Positions 25,726-36,808 of a DNA stretch of 64,000 nt are shown in pieces. The notes under the pieces are model-generated. The model worked only from the letters and a program-made list of their open reading frames with translations, made no database searches and was not told where the DNA came from. Each line of letters begins with the position of its first letter. Position 1 is the stretch's first letter. This DNA comes from Micromonospora halotolerans (GTDB lineage: Bacteria > Actinomycetota > Actinomycetes > Mycobacteriales > Micromonosporaceae), in contig NZ_CP134876.1 of the NCBI RefSeq assembly GCF_032108445.1, positions 5,332,001 to 5,396,000 of the forward strand, given 5' to 3'. The translations under genes were made by a program, and so were the position numbers.

Positions 25726-26368
25726 GTTGGGTGGCCTCGGCGGGCGACGGCGGGCGGGCCGGTCGCGCTTCCGTGGCGGCGGCCCAGCCGGTGGTGATCA
25801 GGAGGAGCGCCGCCGCGTAGGTGGTCATGACGACGAGGTCCCGGCCGGGAAAGTCACTGCCCGCCGCGCCCACCCCGATCAGCAGGTCGGACACGAGGAA
25901 GAGCGCCCCGCCGGCCGCCGCGCGCCGGGACACCCCGGTCGCGGCGGCGGCCATCAGGGACAGCGCCAGGCTGTAGCCGAGCACCGGCAGCCGCAGCGGA
26001 CCCAGCGCGCCCCAGAGCAGCGCGTTCGCGCCGGCCCAGGCGAGCAGGTAGCCGGCCACCGCCGGCACCGGCGGCCGGCGGCGGCGCAGGAAGGCCGTGA
26101 GGAACGCGACCTGGGTGACGAGGAAGCACCCCATGCCGGCCAGGAACGCGGCCTGCCCGGACAGGAGCAGGGCCACGTCCCCGGCGGTTGCGGACACGAG
26201 CCCGACCGCGACGCCGTCGAGCCTGCGGCGGGCCGTCCAGAGGTACGCCAGCAGCAGCGGCGCCAGCAGCGGCTTGGCCAGCCACTGCGTCGGCGTCGAG
26301 TCGAGCGCGACCCCGACCAGCTCGACCAGGGCGACGGCCCCGAACAGGCCCAGCCAGGGTCGCCTCAC
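25715..26368 (-). CDS. YhhN/TMEM86-family membrane protein (lysoplasmalogenase-like)
   Basis: The protein has 217 residues with about eight hydrophobic helices, as in the YhhN family. The human relatives TMEM86A/B hydrolyse the vinyl-ether bond of lysoplasmalogens. Family segments include the KPLLAPLLLAYL pattern in the second helix, the SATAGDVALLLSG pattern (conserved GD) and GGALFLVSDLLIGVG (conserved SD). The GTG start at 26368 overlaps the TGA of the sterol-desaturase-like gene (GTGA), so it is the third gene of a coupled operon. The chemistry is a prediction by family; the partner gene, an alkylglycerol-monooxygenase-like enzyme, makes an ether-lipid role plausible. Confidence 0.82.
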   Translation of the reverse strand: MRRPWLGLFGAVALVELVGVALDSTPTQWLAKPLLAPLLLAYLWTARRRLDGVAVGLVSATAGDVALLLSGQAAFLAGMGCFLVTQVAFLTAFLRRRRPPVPAVAGYLLAWAGANALLWGALGPLRLPVLGYSLALSLMAAAATGVSRRAAAGGALFLVSDLLIGVGAAGSDFPGRDLVVMTTYAAALLLITTGWAAATEARPARPPSPAEATQPVP

Positions 26369-27192
26369 CGGGCCGGCTGCCAGCCCGGCCGGCCGAAGAC
26401 GTAGCCGAGCCGGGCGCGCCACGAGGTGGCGTGCCGGACGTCGGACCAGATCGCGGCGAACTCGTGGGTGGCCACCCGCAGCGGGTTGTAGGTCTGGATG
26501 TTCTTGGTCAGCCCGTACCGGGCCGGGGCCCGCTCGGGCTCGAAGGAGCCGAAGAGCCGATCCCAGACGATGAGGATGCCGCCGTAGTTGCGGTCGAGGT
26601 ATTCGGCGTTCGAGCCGTGGTGCACCCGGTGGTGCGAGGGCGTGTTGAAGATGAGCTCGATCGGCCGCGGCAGCACGCCCACCCGCTCGGTGTGCAGGAA
26701 GAACTGGTAGAGCAGGCTGACCGACTGCTGCAGGAAGATCATCCACGGCGGGATGCCGAGCAGCGCCAGGGGCAGCCAGAACGGCAGCGACGTCATCGGC
26801 GTCCAGCTCTGCCGCAGCGCCGTGGAGAGGTTGTAGTAGACGCTGGAGTGGTGCACGACGTGGCTGGCCCACAGCACGCGGACCTCGTGGTGCAGCCGGT
26901 GGAACCAGTAGTAGGCGACGTCGTCGGCGAAGAAGACGATCACCCAGGTCCACCAGTCGCCGGGGGAGAGGTGCACGGGCGCGACCACCCACAGCGCGGC
27001 GTAGATGCCGACGGTGAGCAGCTTCCAGGGGAAGCCGATGATCTGGCTGCCCAGGCCCATGGAGAGGCTGGTGGTGGTGTCGCGCAGCTCGTAGCCGCGT
27101 TCCTCGTCGTCGGGGAGGAACCGGTAGGAGACCGCCTCGATGATGATGAGCAGCAGGAACGCCGGGACGGCGTAGAGCACGGCGGGAATCAT
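26365..27192 (-). CDS. Sterol desaturase/fatty acid hydroxylase superfamily membrane di-iron protein
   Basis: The protein has 275 residues with several membrane helices and the histidine clusters that bind two irons: YYWFHRLHHEVR, SHVVHHSS and SHHRVHHGSN. These define the superfamily that includes sterol desaturases, fatty acid hydroxylases, carotenoid hydroxylases and alkylglycerol monooxygenase (TMEM195/AGMO). The order and the downstream YDRNYGG-like segment (LDRNYGGILIVWDRLFGSF) are close to AGMO-like bacterial members. The ATG at 27192 overlaps the stop of the FadR-type regulator (ATGA), and its own stop overlaps the YhhN start, so all three are translationally coupled. The reaction is not proven by sequence. 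Confidence 0.87.
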   Translation of the reverse strand: MIPAVLYAVPAFLLLIIIEAVSYRFLPDDEERGYELRDTTTSLSMGLGSQIIGFPWKLLTVGIYAALWVVAPVHLSPGDWWTWVIVFFADDVAYYWFHRLHHEVRVLWASHVVHHSSVYYNLSTALRQSWTPMTSLPFWLPLALLGIPPWMIFLQQSVSLLYQFFLHTERVGVLPRPIELIFNTPSHHRVHHGSNAEYLDRNYGGILIVWDRLFGSFEPERAPARYGLTKNIQTYNPLRVATHEFAAIWSDVRHATSWRARLGYVFGRPGWQPAR

Positions 27193-27917
27193 GCTCGGGC
27201 TTCCCTTCGGGTGGCGGGGGTGGCGGGGGTGGTGACCGGGGCGGTCAGCAGGGCCCGGGCGTGCCGGGCGGCCGCGGCGCCCTGACCGGCCGCGATCGCG
27301 GCGGCGAGCCGGCGGTGGCCGGCGACGTCGAGCAGCTCGGCGGCCCGGGCGTCCGGGGGGACGTCGCCCACGGCGAAGGTGCCGGCCACCAGGCTGTTGA
27401 ACGCCAGCAGGTAGGCGGTGTTGCCGCTGCCCCGGACGATCAGCCACCAGATCGCGATGTTGGCCTCGTTCATCCGGTCCAGGTCGGGAGCGAGGGAGCC
27501 GTACTCCTCGGCGGCCCGGACCAGCGCGTCGGTGACCTCCGGGTCGCCGCGCTCGGCGCAGAGCCGGGCCGCGTCGATCCCGACGCAGGACCGCATCTCC
27601 AGCATGTCGCGGACCAGGTTCTCGACCGGGAGCACGTCGGCCGAGCGGGCCAGCGACAGCGCCAGGTCAAGGCCGGCGTGGACCCGCCAGTCGAGCACCC
27701 GCGTGGCGCCGCCCTGGCTGACCCGGACCAGCCCGAGTTGCTGGAGCCGGCGCAGCGCCTCGCGGACGGCGTGCCGGTTCACGGCGAACACGGCGGCCAG
27801 CTCCCGCTCGCCGGGCAGCGTCTCCTCCGGCCGGTAGCGGCCGCTGACGATCGCGTCGCGGAGCTGACCGAAGACGTGGTCCGAGACCGAGGCGCGGGGC
27901 ACGGGAGCGAAGGCCAT
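27189..27917 (-). CDS. FadR-subfamily GntR transcriptional regulator
   Basis: The protein has 242 residues from ATG 27917. The GntR winged helix is plain (SDHVFGQLRDAIVSGRYRPE, LPGERELAAVFAVNRHAVRE, ALRRLQQLGLVRVSQGG). The all-helical C-terminal FCD domain contains the RSCVGIDAARLCAERG segment and spaced His/Asp/Asn residues that often bind a metal and a carboxylic acid. Ribosome sites are poor for both ATG 27917 and GTG 27941, so the start is uncertain. It is first in a coupled operon with the di-iron membrane enzyme and the YhhN protein. A FadR-like operator lies upstream at 27955-27967, suggesting autoregulation by a lipid-derived ligand. Confidence 0.87.
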   Translation of the reverse strand: MAFAPVPRASVSDHVFGQLRDAIVSGRYRPEETLPGERELAAVFAVNRHAVREALRRLQQLGLVRVSQGGATRVLDWRVHAGLDLALSLARSADVLPVENLVRDMLEMRSCVGIDAARLCAERGDPEVTDALVRAAEEYGSLAPDLDRMNEANIAIWWLIVRGSGNTAYLLAFNSLVAGTFAVGDVPPDARAAELLDVAGHRRLAAAIAAGQGAAAARHARALLTAPVTTPATPATRREARA

Positions 27918-27954
27918 GGGCAGCAGTGTGGCCCCGCACACATCAACACGTCAA

Positions 27955-27967
27955 CTGGTTGGACCAG
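27955..27967. promoter_or_regulatory. FadR/GntR-type operator
   Basis: CTGGT-TGG-ACCAG is a perfect 5-base inverted repeat with a 3-base centre. It resembles the known E. coli FadR operator core (CTGGTnnGACCnG) and the TGGTnnnACCA pattern of GntR/FCD regulators. It lies 38 bases before the regulator start and 85 bases before the divergent htpG. Confidence 0.6.
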
Positions 27968-28052
27968 ACCCGATTCGACCACCCTCCGGTGCCCCCGCGC
28001 GCACGCCTCGTATCCTTTCCGCCGGAAGCCCGCGAACTGGAAGGGAGTCGGT

Positions 28053-29945
<1,893 letters not shown>

Positions 29946-29954
29946 CCACTGTGT

Positions 29955-30006
29955 GTAAGGAGGGGCCCCCTGTTAACGCCAGTCGTTAACAGGGGCCCCT
30001 CCTTAC
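29955..30006. terminator. Long palindromic terminator between htpG and the SDR gene
   Basis: Arms at 29955-29978 and 29984-30006 pair over 23 bases with a single bulged base. The stem contains GTAAGGAGGGG, GGGCCCC and GTTAAC elements around a CCAGT loop. It starts 10 bases after the htpG stop, and its right arm contains the TAA stop of the convergent SDR gene (30003-30005). It is much longer and more regular than the other terminators here and may be a copy of a dispersed intergenic repeat. Confidence 0.8.
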
Positions 30007-30701
30007 GGCAGGGCCGGGTAGAGGGCGGCCACGCCGCCGGAGAGGCCGGCGAGGACCTGGCGGGAGGTCTCGTCGGCGACGATCTCGTACCGGTCGGTCT
30101 CGATCCCGTCGACGGCGAGCCGGGCGATCTCTGCCGGGTCGGACTTCGGCGCGGTCACCCGCGCGGTCATGTCGGTGTCCATGTAGCCGACGTGCAGGCC
30201 GGCCACGCGCACGCCCCGGCCGGCGAGCTGCGCGCGGAGCGCGTTGGTCATCGACCACTCGGCGGCCTTGGCCGCGCCGTAGGCGCCCACCTCGGGGAAC
30301 GTGATCCAGGACAGGGCGGAGAGGATGTTCAGGACCGTCCCGCCGCCGTTGGCGGCGATCCTCGGCGCGAAGGCCCGCACCACGGACAGCGTGCCGAGGT
30401 AGTGGGTCTCCAGCTCCAGGCGGATCTCCGCCAGGTCGCCGTCGAGCAGGTCGGCCCCGGTGCTCACCCCGGCGTTGTTGACCAGCAGGGTGACGTCGCC
30501 GGCCAGTTCCGCGGCGGCGGCCACCGAGGCCGGGTCGGTGATGTCGAGCCGCACCGGGGTGACGCCCGGCAGGTCGACGGTGTCCGGGTTGCGCGCGCCT
30601 GCGTAGACGGTGGCGCCGCGGGCCAGCAGCTCGGCGGCCAGGTGCCGGCCGAAGCCCCGGTTGGCCCCGGTGACCAGGGCGGTGCTTCCAGCGATCTTCA
30701 T
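30003..30701 (-). CDS. Short-chain dehydrogenase/reductase
   Basis: The protein has 232 residues, typical of classical SDR enzymes. The NAD(P) site is TALVTGANRGFGRHLA (T-G-x3-G-x-G), followed by VYAGARNPD; the basic residue there suggests NADPH. NNAG (VTLLVNNAGVS), the catalytic Ser in NILSALSW and YGAAK (Tyr and Lys) are all present. The substrate is unknown. ATG at 30701 has AGGAG before it. It lies 32 bases downstream of an HxlR regulator on the same strand, an arrangement in which the regulator usually senses quinones or aldehydes and controls the reductase. Confidence 0.9.
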   Translation of the reverse strand: MKIAGSTALVTGANRGFGRHLAAELLARGATVYAGARNPDTVDLPGVTPVRLDITDPASVAAAAELAGDVTLLVNNAGVSTGADLLDGDLAEIRLELETHYLGTLSVVRAFAPRIAANGGGTVLNILSALSWITFPEVGAYGAAKAAEWSMTNALRAQLAGRGVRVAGLHVGYMDTDMTARVTAPKSDPAEIARLAVDGIETDRYEIVADETSRQVLAGLSGGVAALYPALP

Positions 30702-30733
30702 GCGGTGCTCCTGAGGGTGGGAAGGGTGGGTCG

Positions 30734-31204
30734 TCAGGACGGCAGCAGGCCGGGCCCGGGCAGCAGGTCCACCTGGTCGGCGGGCACGTCGTGCCCGGCC
30801 GCGCAGCGCAGCGCCACGTGCACCGCCGCGCCGCAGTCGTGGTGGGCCAGCCGGACCGACGGCTCCTCGACGGCGTACGTGTCGCCCCACTCACGCAGGG
30901 CGGCGAGCACGGGCAGCAGGTCCCGCCCCTTGGCGGTGAGCACGTACTCGTCGCGGGTGCGCTGCCCGGGCTCCCGGTAGGGCCGCCGGTCGAGCAGCCC
31001 GTCGGCGACGAGCTGCTTCAGCCGGGCGGCGGCCACCGGCTCGCTGACGCCGACCCGGCGGGCGAACTCGTCGAAGCGCCGGGTGCCGAACGACGCCTCG
31101 CGCAGCAGGAGCAGCGTGGTGCGGTTGCCGACCACGTCGAGCGCGCCGGCGATCGAGCAGTTGGCGGTGGACCAGGAGTCCCGCCGCGCGAGGAAGTCCG
31201 TCAT
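30734..31204 (-). CDS. HxlR-family transcriptional regulator
   Basis: The protein has 156 residues. The family opening is present: STANCSIAGALDVVGNRTTLLLLREA, with Cys16 at the position used as a redox/electrophile sensor in HxlR/QorR proteins. The wing region RRFDEFARRVGVSEPVAAARLKQLVADGLLDRRPY matches, as does the REPGQRTRDEYVLTAKGRDLLPVL segment. A C-terminal extension adds two CxxxxH-type positions (HHDCGAAVHVALRCAAGH), unusual for the shortest HxlR proteins but seen in actinomycetes. It probably controls the SDR gene just downstream. Confidence 0.9.
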   Translation of the reverse strand: MTDFLARRDSWSTANCSIAGALDVVGNRTTLLLLREASFGTRRFDEFARRVGVSEPVAAARLKQLVADGLLDRRPYREPGQRTRDEYVLTAKGRDLLPVLAALREWGDTYAVEEPSVRLAHHDCGAAVHVALRCAAGHDVPADQVDLLPGPGLLPS

Positions 31205-31278
31205 GGGGGCGACGCTACCCGGCTGACTTAGGAAAACAAAAGCCAGCTATCTCACGCCGGACCCGGGAATAGCCGCCC

Positions 31279-32847
31279 TCAGAGCTGGCCGGCGTAGAAG
31301 CCGTGCCGCGCGAGGGGCTCGACGATCTCCCGCTCCTCGTACGACAGGTGGGACAGCAGGGTGTCGGTGAGCAGGTCCACGGCCGCTTGGAGCTGGGTGA
31401 AGTCGCCCGGCTCGCGGATCAGGTCCACGAGCGCCCGGTCCACGCTCTCCACCACCCCGTGGATCACCACGTGCTCCTCCTCGAGGCGGTCCAGCACCGC
31501 CGCCAGCCCCGCGTCGGCGCGGCGCAGGTGCGGGAAGATGGAGTTGTCCTCCAGACCGTGGTGCTGGGTCACCACGGTGCAGTACGCCGCGCAGTAGGCG
31601 CCCAGCGTCCAGTTGTTCTGCCGCATGGTCATCTCGTTGAGCACGGCGCGGGCGGCGCCCGGGGCCACGGCGCCGCGTTTGACCTGTTCCAGCAGGTCGC
31701 GCACCTGCGCGAGCTCCTGGCGCAGGTGGTCGTGCACGTCCACCAGGTGCTGCCCGGCGGCCTGCCCGTGCGGCGTGTAGACGTGCCCGGCCGGTGCGGG
31801 CGGCGCGGCCGGCCGGGTGGCCTCGTCCCACAGCCGGCGCGCGCTCAGGCGTACCCCCGGGTCGGGGGTGGGGGTGACCGCGAGCGCGGTCGACCCGCCG
31901 GCCGCGACGGCGGCCTGCTGCTCCTCGACCGCGCGGGCGCGGCTGCCCGGCGTGGTGCGTTCGGCGGCGACCAGCTCGCGGACCGCGGGCGCCACCTCCT
32001 GGGCGAAGAGCTGCACGGCGCGCGGCTCGTCGCTGCCGAGGATGAACGTGGCGACGCCGTGGTCCAGGGCGAGCCCGGCCAGTTCCTCGACCCACTGCTC
32101 CGGCGGGCCGTCCAGGAAGCCGCCGGAGGACCGGGCGAAGGTGCCGGTGACGTTGAGCAGCCGGCGCACCGCGCCGGGCTCCCGCCCGGCCTCCGCGGCG
32201 GCCTCGTCGATCAGCGCGTTCAGCGCCGGCAGCTCCGCCGCCCCCTTCGGCAGGTACGCCAGCGACGGCAGCCAGCCGTCCGCCAGGCGGCCGACCAGCC
32301 GCAGCATCCGCGGCTTGTACGCGCCGACCCAGACCCGCACGGGGTGGGCCGGGGCCGGCCCGCGCTTCGCCCCGACCACCCGGTAGTGCTCGCCCTCGAC
32401 CCGGACCATGCCGCGCCGCTCGGTGTCCCAGACCTCGCGGATCACCCGGATCGCCTCGTCGAGGGCGTCCACGGCCGCGCCCGGGGAGAGCCGCCGGCCC
32501 CCGACCGCCTCGATCGCCTCCCAGAAGGCGCCGGCGCCGAGCCCCAGCTCCACCCGGCCGCCGGTGAGCAGGTCCAGGCTGGCCACGCTGCGGGCCAGCA
32601 CCACCGGCTGGCGCAGCGGCAGGTTGAGCACGTTGCCCGCGAGGGTGATGCGACTGGTGGCCGCGGCCACGAAGGACATCAGCGTCCACGTGTCCAGGAA
32701 CCCGGGCTGGTACGGGTGGTCCTGGAAGGTCACCAGGTCCAGGCCGGCCTGCTCGCACAGCTTGGCTCGCGCCACCACCTGCTCCGGCCGCCCGGCGCTC
32801 GGGGTGAGGAAGCCGCCGAAGGCCAGCTCGTGTCCGTGGTCGCTCAT
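31279..32847 (-). CDS. Luciferase-like flavin oxidoreductase fused to a hemerythrin domain
   Basis: The protein has 522 residues. Residues 1 to about 310 form a TIM-barrel of the luciferase-like monooxygenase class, as in F420- or FMN-dependent oxidoreductases: FGGFLTPSAGRPEQVV, LDLVTFQDHPYQ, ITLAGNVLNLPLR and GGRVELGLGAGAFWEA. After a Pro/Ala linker, residues of about 370-522 form a hemerythrin four-helix bundle with iron-ligand patterns: HLVDVHDHLRQEL, TQHHGLEDNSIFPHLR, EEEHVVIHGVVE and HLSYEEREIVEPL. Hemerythrin domains bind oxygen, NO or peroxide at a di-iron site. The fusion suggests a flavin enzyme whose activity is tied to oxygen or redox state. ATG at 32847 has GGCGAGG upstream. The frame extends to 34593 but only as a shadow. 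Confidence 0.85.
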   Translation of the reverse strand: MSDHGHELAFGGFLTPSAGRPEQVVARAKLCEQAGLDLVTFQDHPYQPGFLDTWTLMSFVAAATSRITLAGNVLNLPLRQPVVLARSVASLDLLTGGRVELGLGAGAFWEAIEAVGGRRLSPGAAVDALDEAIRVIREVWDTERRGMVRVEGEHYRVVGAKRGPAPAHPVRVWVGAYKPRMLRLVGRLADGWLPSLAYLPKGAAELPALNALIDEAAAEAGREPGAVRRLLNVTGTFARSSGGFLDGPPEQWVEELAGLALDHGVATFILGSDEPRAVQLFAQEVAPAVRELVAAERTTPGSRARAVEEQQAAVAAGGSTALAVTPTPDPGVRLSARRLWDEATRPAAPPAPAGHVYTPHGQAAGQHLVDVHDHLRQELAQVRDLLEQVKRGAVAPGAARAVLNEMTMRQNNWTLGAYCAAYCTVVTQHHGLEDNSIFPHLRRADAGLAAVLDRLEEEHVVIHGVVESVDRALVDLIREPGDFTQLQAAVDLLTDTLLSHLSYEEREIVEPLARHGFYAGQL

Positions 32848-34062
<1,215 letters not shown>

Positions 34063-34105
34063 GCCCCACCGGACCCGGCCCGCGCGGGCCGGTCCACCGC
34101 ACCAC

Positions 34106-34139
34106 GAACGCCCGGCCGGGGTTTCCCGGCCGGGCGTTC
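34106..34139 (+). terminator. Hairpin terminator after the Rpf-like gene
   Basis: A perfect 14-base stem, GAACGCCCGGCCGG (34106-34119) with its complement at 34126-34139, encloses a GGTTTC loop. A smaller palindrome GGCCCGCGCGGGCC lies just before it at 34077-34090. Confidence 0.75.
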
Positions 34140-34198
34140 CACGCCGGGGCCGGTTGCTATCGTCACGGTGCTCGGAAAGACGTGAAGAAAGCGCGGAT

Positions 34199-34660
34199 AT
34201 GACCAACGACTCGTTCTCCGCGGCCGCGAGCCTCGACGAGCTGCTGACCAGGACGCAACAGGCGCTCTCCGCGATGCGGTCCCGGGCCGTAGAGCACGCC
34301 GACGGCGCGCCGGCCCAGCTGCTCCGCGCCGAGGGCGATGCGGCCGGCGGCCGGGTTCGCGCCGTCGCCGTCCAGGGTGGCCGGCTGGAGTCCCTCACCG
34401 TCGACCCGGAGCTGGCCGGGGAGCCCCTGGAGACCCTGTGCGGGCACCTCGTGGTGGCCGTGAACGCCGCGCTCACCGAGCTGGACGCGCGGGTCGGCGC
34501 CTCGGCCCGGGCGGACGTGGACGCCCTCGCCGCTCGGCTCGGCGGCCTGCCGGAGCAGTCCGCGCGGGACATGGAGCGGTTCAGCCGGGCCATGGAGGGC
34601 GTCGCGGCCCGGATCCGCCGCGACGGCGCAGCCGGCCCCCGCGCGACCCACCCGGTCTGA
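34199..34660 (+). CDS. YbaB/EbfC-like small protein
   Basis: The protein has 153 residues. The arrangement of an N-terminal helix (SLDELLTRTQQALSAM), a central beta-sheet (GRVRAVAVQGGRLESLTVDPEL) and C-terminal helices (LCGHLVVAVNAALTELDARV) resembles the YbaB/EbfC DNA-binding family. In actinomycetes, divergent members are common, often near ESX-like or signalling genes. None of those are adjacent here. It has no signal peptide. The ATG at 34199 has GAAGAAAG upstream; in-frame codons further upstream lack a ribosome site. Assignment to the family is by overall pattern and the role, possibly nucleoid-associated, is inferred. Confidence 0.65.
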   Translation: MTNDSFSAAASLDELLTRTQQALSAMRSRAVEHADGAPAQLLRAEGDAAGGRVRAVAVQGGRLESLTVDPELAGEPLETLCGHLVVAVNAALTELDARVGASARADVDALAARLGGLPEQSARDMERFSRAMEGVAARIRRDGAAGPRATHPV

Positions 34661-34706
34661 CCGCGGTCGCGATCGACCGGCCACGTCCCGCGGGCGGAGA
34701 CGACGA

Positions 34707-34742
34707 AGCGGCCGGCCGTCGGGAGGACGACGGCCGGCCGCT
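34707..34742. terminator. Bidirectional hairpin terminator
   Basis: A perfect 15-base stem, AGCGGCCGGCCGTCG (34707-34721) with 34728-34742, has a GGAGGA loop. It is placed between the YbaB-like stop at 34660 and the stop of the convergent M4 peptidase at 34751. Confidence 0.8.
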
Positions 34743-34750
34743 CCGGTGGC

Positions 34751-36808
34751 TCAGCTCAGGGTGAGCGAGGTGTCGTCGACGACGAAGGAGGTCTGCAGGG
34801 AGCTGTCCTCCACGCCGCTGAACGAGATGGTGGCGGTGGTGCCGGCCAGCGACGAGACGTCGAAGGACCGCTGCACGTAGCCGGTGGCCCGGTTGAGGTT
34901 GGAGTAGGTGGCCAGCGTGGTGCTGCCCGCCTTCACGGTCAGCTTGTCGTAGGCGGTGGTCGTGGTCGACTCCGCGCTGTCGATGTGCAGCCAGAAGCTC
35001 AACGTCGCCCGGCAGCCGGCGGGGATCGACACCGACTGGGTGAGGGTGTCGGTGTGCGTCGAGCCGTAGCCGTCGAGCCAGGCCTTGTACGAGCCGCCGT
35101 GCGCCGCCTGGCCGGTGTCGTTCGTGATGACGCCGGAGCTGGCGCTCCAGCTCACGTTGCCCGACTCGAAGCCGGGGTTGGCCAGCTTCTGGCCGGTGCA
35201 GCTGCCCGACGGCGGGGTGGTCGTGGCGGTCGGCGTCGGGGTGCTGCCCGTGCACGTCGCCTCACCGGTCTGCGCCGGCACGCTGATCGCGTTCCAGGCG
35301 GCCTTGACCGCGTTGAACTCGGTGCAGCTGGTCGGGTAGAGGTTCTTCGCGGCCTGCAGCGTCCAGACCCGGTACTTCAGGTACGACGAGGACGAGGTCT
35401 TCAGCAGCATCGCGTTGTACATGATCTTCATGGCCTTCTGGATGCCCAGGCCGGTGACGCTGCTGCCGTTGCAGGTGGAGCTGGCCGGCTGGCCGTTGGT
35501 CGGGCTGCTGCCGTTGGCCAGCAGGTAGAACCAGTGGTTGCCGGGGCCCGCCGCGGCGTGCACCTCGGTGCCCGGGATGCTGCTGGAGTAGCAGTTCGGG
35601 TCGCCGAGCGCCGACGGGTTGTACATGTTGCGGATCGGGCCGCTGCCCACCAGGTTGACCTTCTCGCCGACCAGGAAGTCGGGAGCGTCGTAGCTGGACG
35701 GCTCGTTGGCGAACCACTCGGTGGCCGCGCCGAAGGTGTCGGCGACGAACTCCTGCGTGCCGCCCCCGGAGATGCCGCCCGGCGTGTGGTCGTCGATGCC
35801 GTGGCCGATCTCGTGGGCCACCACGTCGAGCGAGCCGATCCACTGGCCCGAGGTGTTCTTGCCGATCTGGACCTGGCTGCCGTCGTAGTAGGCGTTCTGG
35901 TCGTTCAGGCCCACCCGGATCGGCCAGTAGCCGCCGCTGCCGTTGGCGCCGTTGCGGCCCAGCCACTGCGCGAGCATCTTGTGCTCGGTCTGCGCGGCGA
36001 ACAGCGCGTCGACGCAGCCGGTCTCCTTGTTGGTGGCGGTGCCGTTGCCCCAGACGTCGTCGGAGCCGCTGAACGTCGTGTTGTTCGCGGCGTCCTGGCA
36101 GCTCAGGTTGGTGACGGTCGGGTCCTTCATGGAGTACGTGCCGCCCGACTGCGTGGTGTTCAAGGTCAGCGGGTTGGGCCCGTTCCACGCCCCGGTGCCG
36201 GTGCCGTGCACGACGTGCTCCTGCGTGCGCAGCACCGCGCCGGTGACGGCGTCGACGTCGACCGTGAGCCGGCTCGGGCCCTCGGCGCCGGTGCCCCGCA
36301 CCGTGGTCTCCCAGGCCAGCGCCGGCCGGGCGCCGAGGGTGTAGACGACCAGGTTGGTGCCCTCGACGGTGCTGACCGTCTTGAGCTGGGCGCGCGCGGT
36401 CTTCGTCGCGGCTGCCGAGGTCAGCTTCGGCGTGGTGGCGAGGCTGCCGATGGCCTGCTGCTGGGCGACGGAGGCGTACTTCAGGTTGCCGGCCGTGTCG
36501 GTGGCCAGCACGAAGTCACCGCCGACCACCGGCAGGCCCTTGTAGGTGCGCTCGTAGGGCACGTACTGGGTGCCCTCGGAGGAGATGACCGCCTTCTGCA
36601 CGAACGCGTCGTCCGAGCTGGCGTGGAGGTAGGCGGGCCGGCCGGCGACCAGCGCGCGCGCCGAGTCGGCGGCGATCGCGCGGGCCTGGGCGGCGTCGGG
36701 TGCGGCGGGGCCGGGCGGCGCGGCCTGGACGGCCGCGGCGGTGCCGGCGGCGAGCAGACCGGCCGCCGCCGCGCCGGAGAGCGCGACGAGGCGAGGTGAG
36801 AGCTTCAA
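34751..36808 (-). CDS. Secreted M4-family (thermolysin-like) metalloprotease
   Basis: The protein has 685 residues. Signal peptide about 1-29; FTP and PepSY-type propeptide to about 210 (YVPYERTYKGLPVVGGDFVL). In the catalytic domain HEIGHGID holds the zinc histidines 332 and 336 and Glu333, with the third ligand in GTQEFVADTFGAATEWF. The HAAAGPGNHWFYLL segment carries the later active-site His. A C-terminal domain after a Thr/Pro linker (from about residue 545: CTGQKLANPGFESGNVSW) is a jelly-roll carbohydrate- or protein-binding module. It should be autoprocessed outside the cell and digest proteins. The TTG start at 36808 is supported by AGGAG 9 bases before it; no ATG or GTG fits as well. 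Confidence 0.92.
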   Translation of the reverse strand: MKLSPRLVALSGAAAAGLLAAGTAAAVQAAPPGPAAPDAAQARAIAADSARALVAGRPAYLHASSDDAFVQKAVISSEGTQYVPYERTYKGLPVVGGDFVLATDTAGNLKYASVAQQQAIGSLATTPKLTSAAATKTARAQLKTVSTVEGTNLVVYTLGARPALAWETTVRGTGAEGPSRLTVDVDAVTGAVLRTQEHVVHGTGTGAWNGPNPLTLNTTQSGGTYSMKDPTVTNLSCQDAANNTTFSGSDDVWGNGTATNKETGCVDALFAAQTEHKMLAQWLGRNGANGSGGYWPIRVGLNDQNAYYDGSQVQIGKNTSGQWIGSLDVVAHEIGHGIDDHTPGGISGGGTQEFVADTFGAATEWFANEPSSYDAPDFLVGEKVNLVGSGPIRNMYNPSALGDPNCYSSSIPGTEVHAAAGPGNHWFYLLANGSSPTNGQPASSTCNGSSVTGLGIQKAMKIMYNAMLLKTSSSSYLKYRVWTLQAAKNLYPTSCTEFNAVKAAWNAISVPAQTGEATCTGSTPTPTATTTPPSGSCTGQKLANPGFESGNVSWSASSGVITNDTGQAAHGGSYKAWLDGYGSTHTDTLTQSVSIPAGCRATLSFWLHIDSAESTTTTAYDKLTVKAGSTTLATYSNLNRATGYVQRSFDVSSLAGTTATISFSGVEDSSLQTSFVVDDTSLTLS

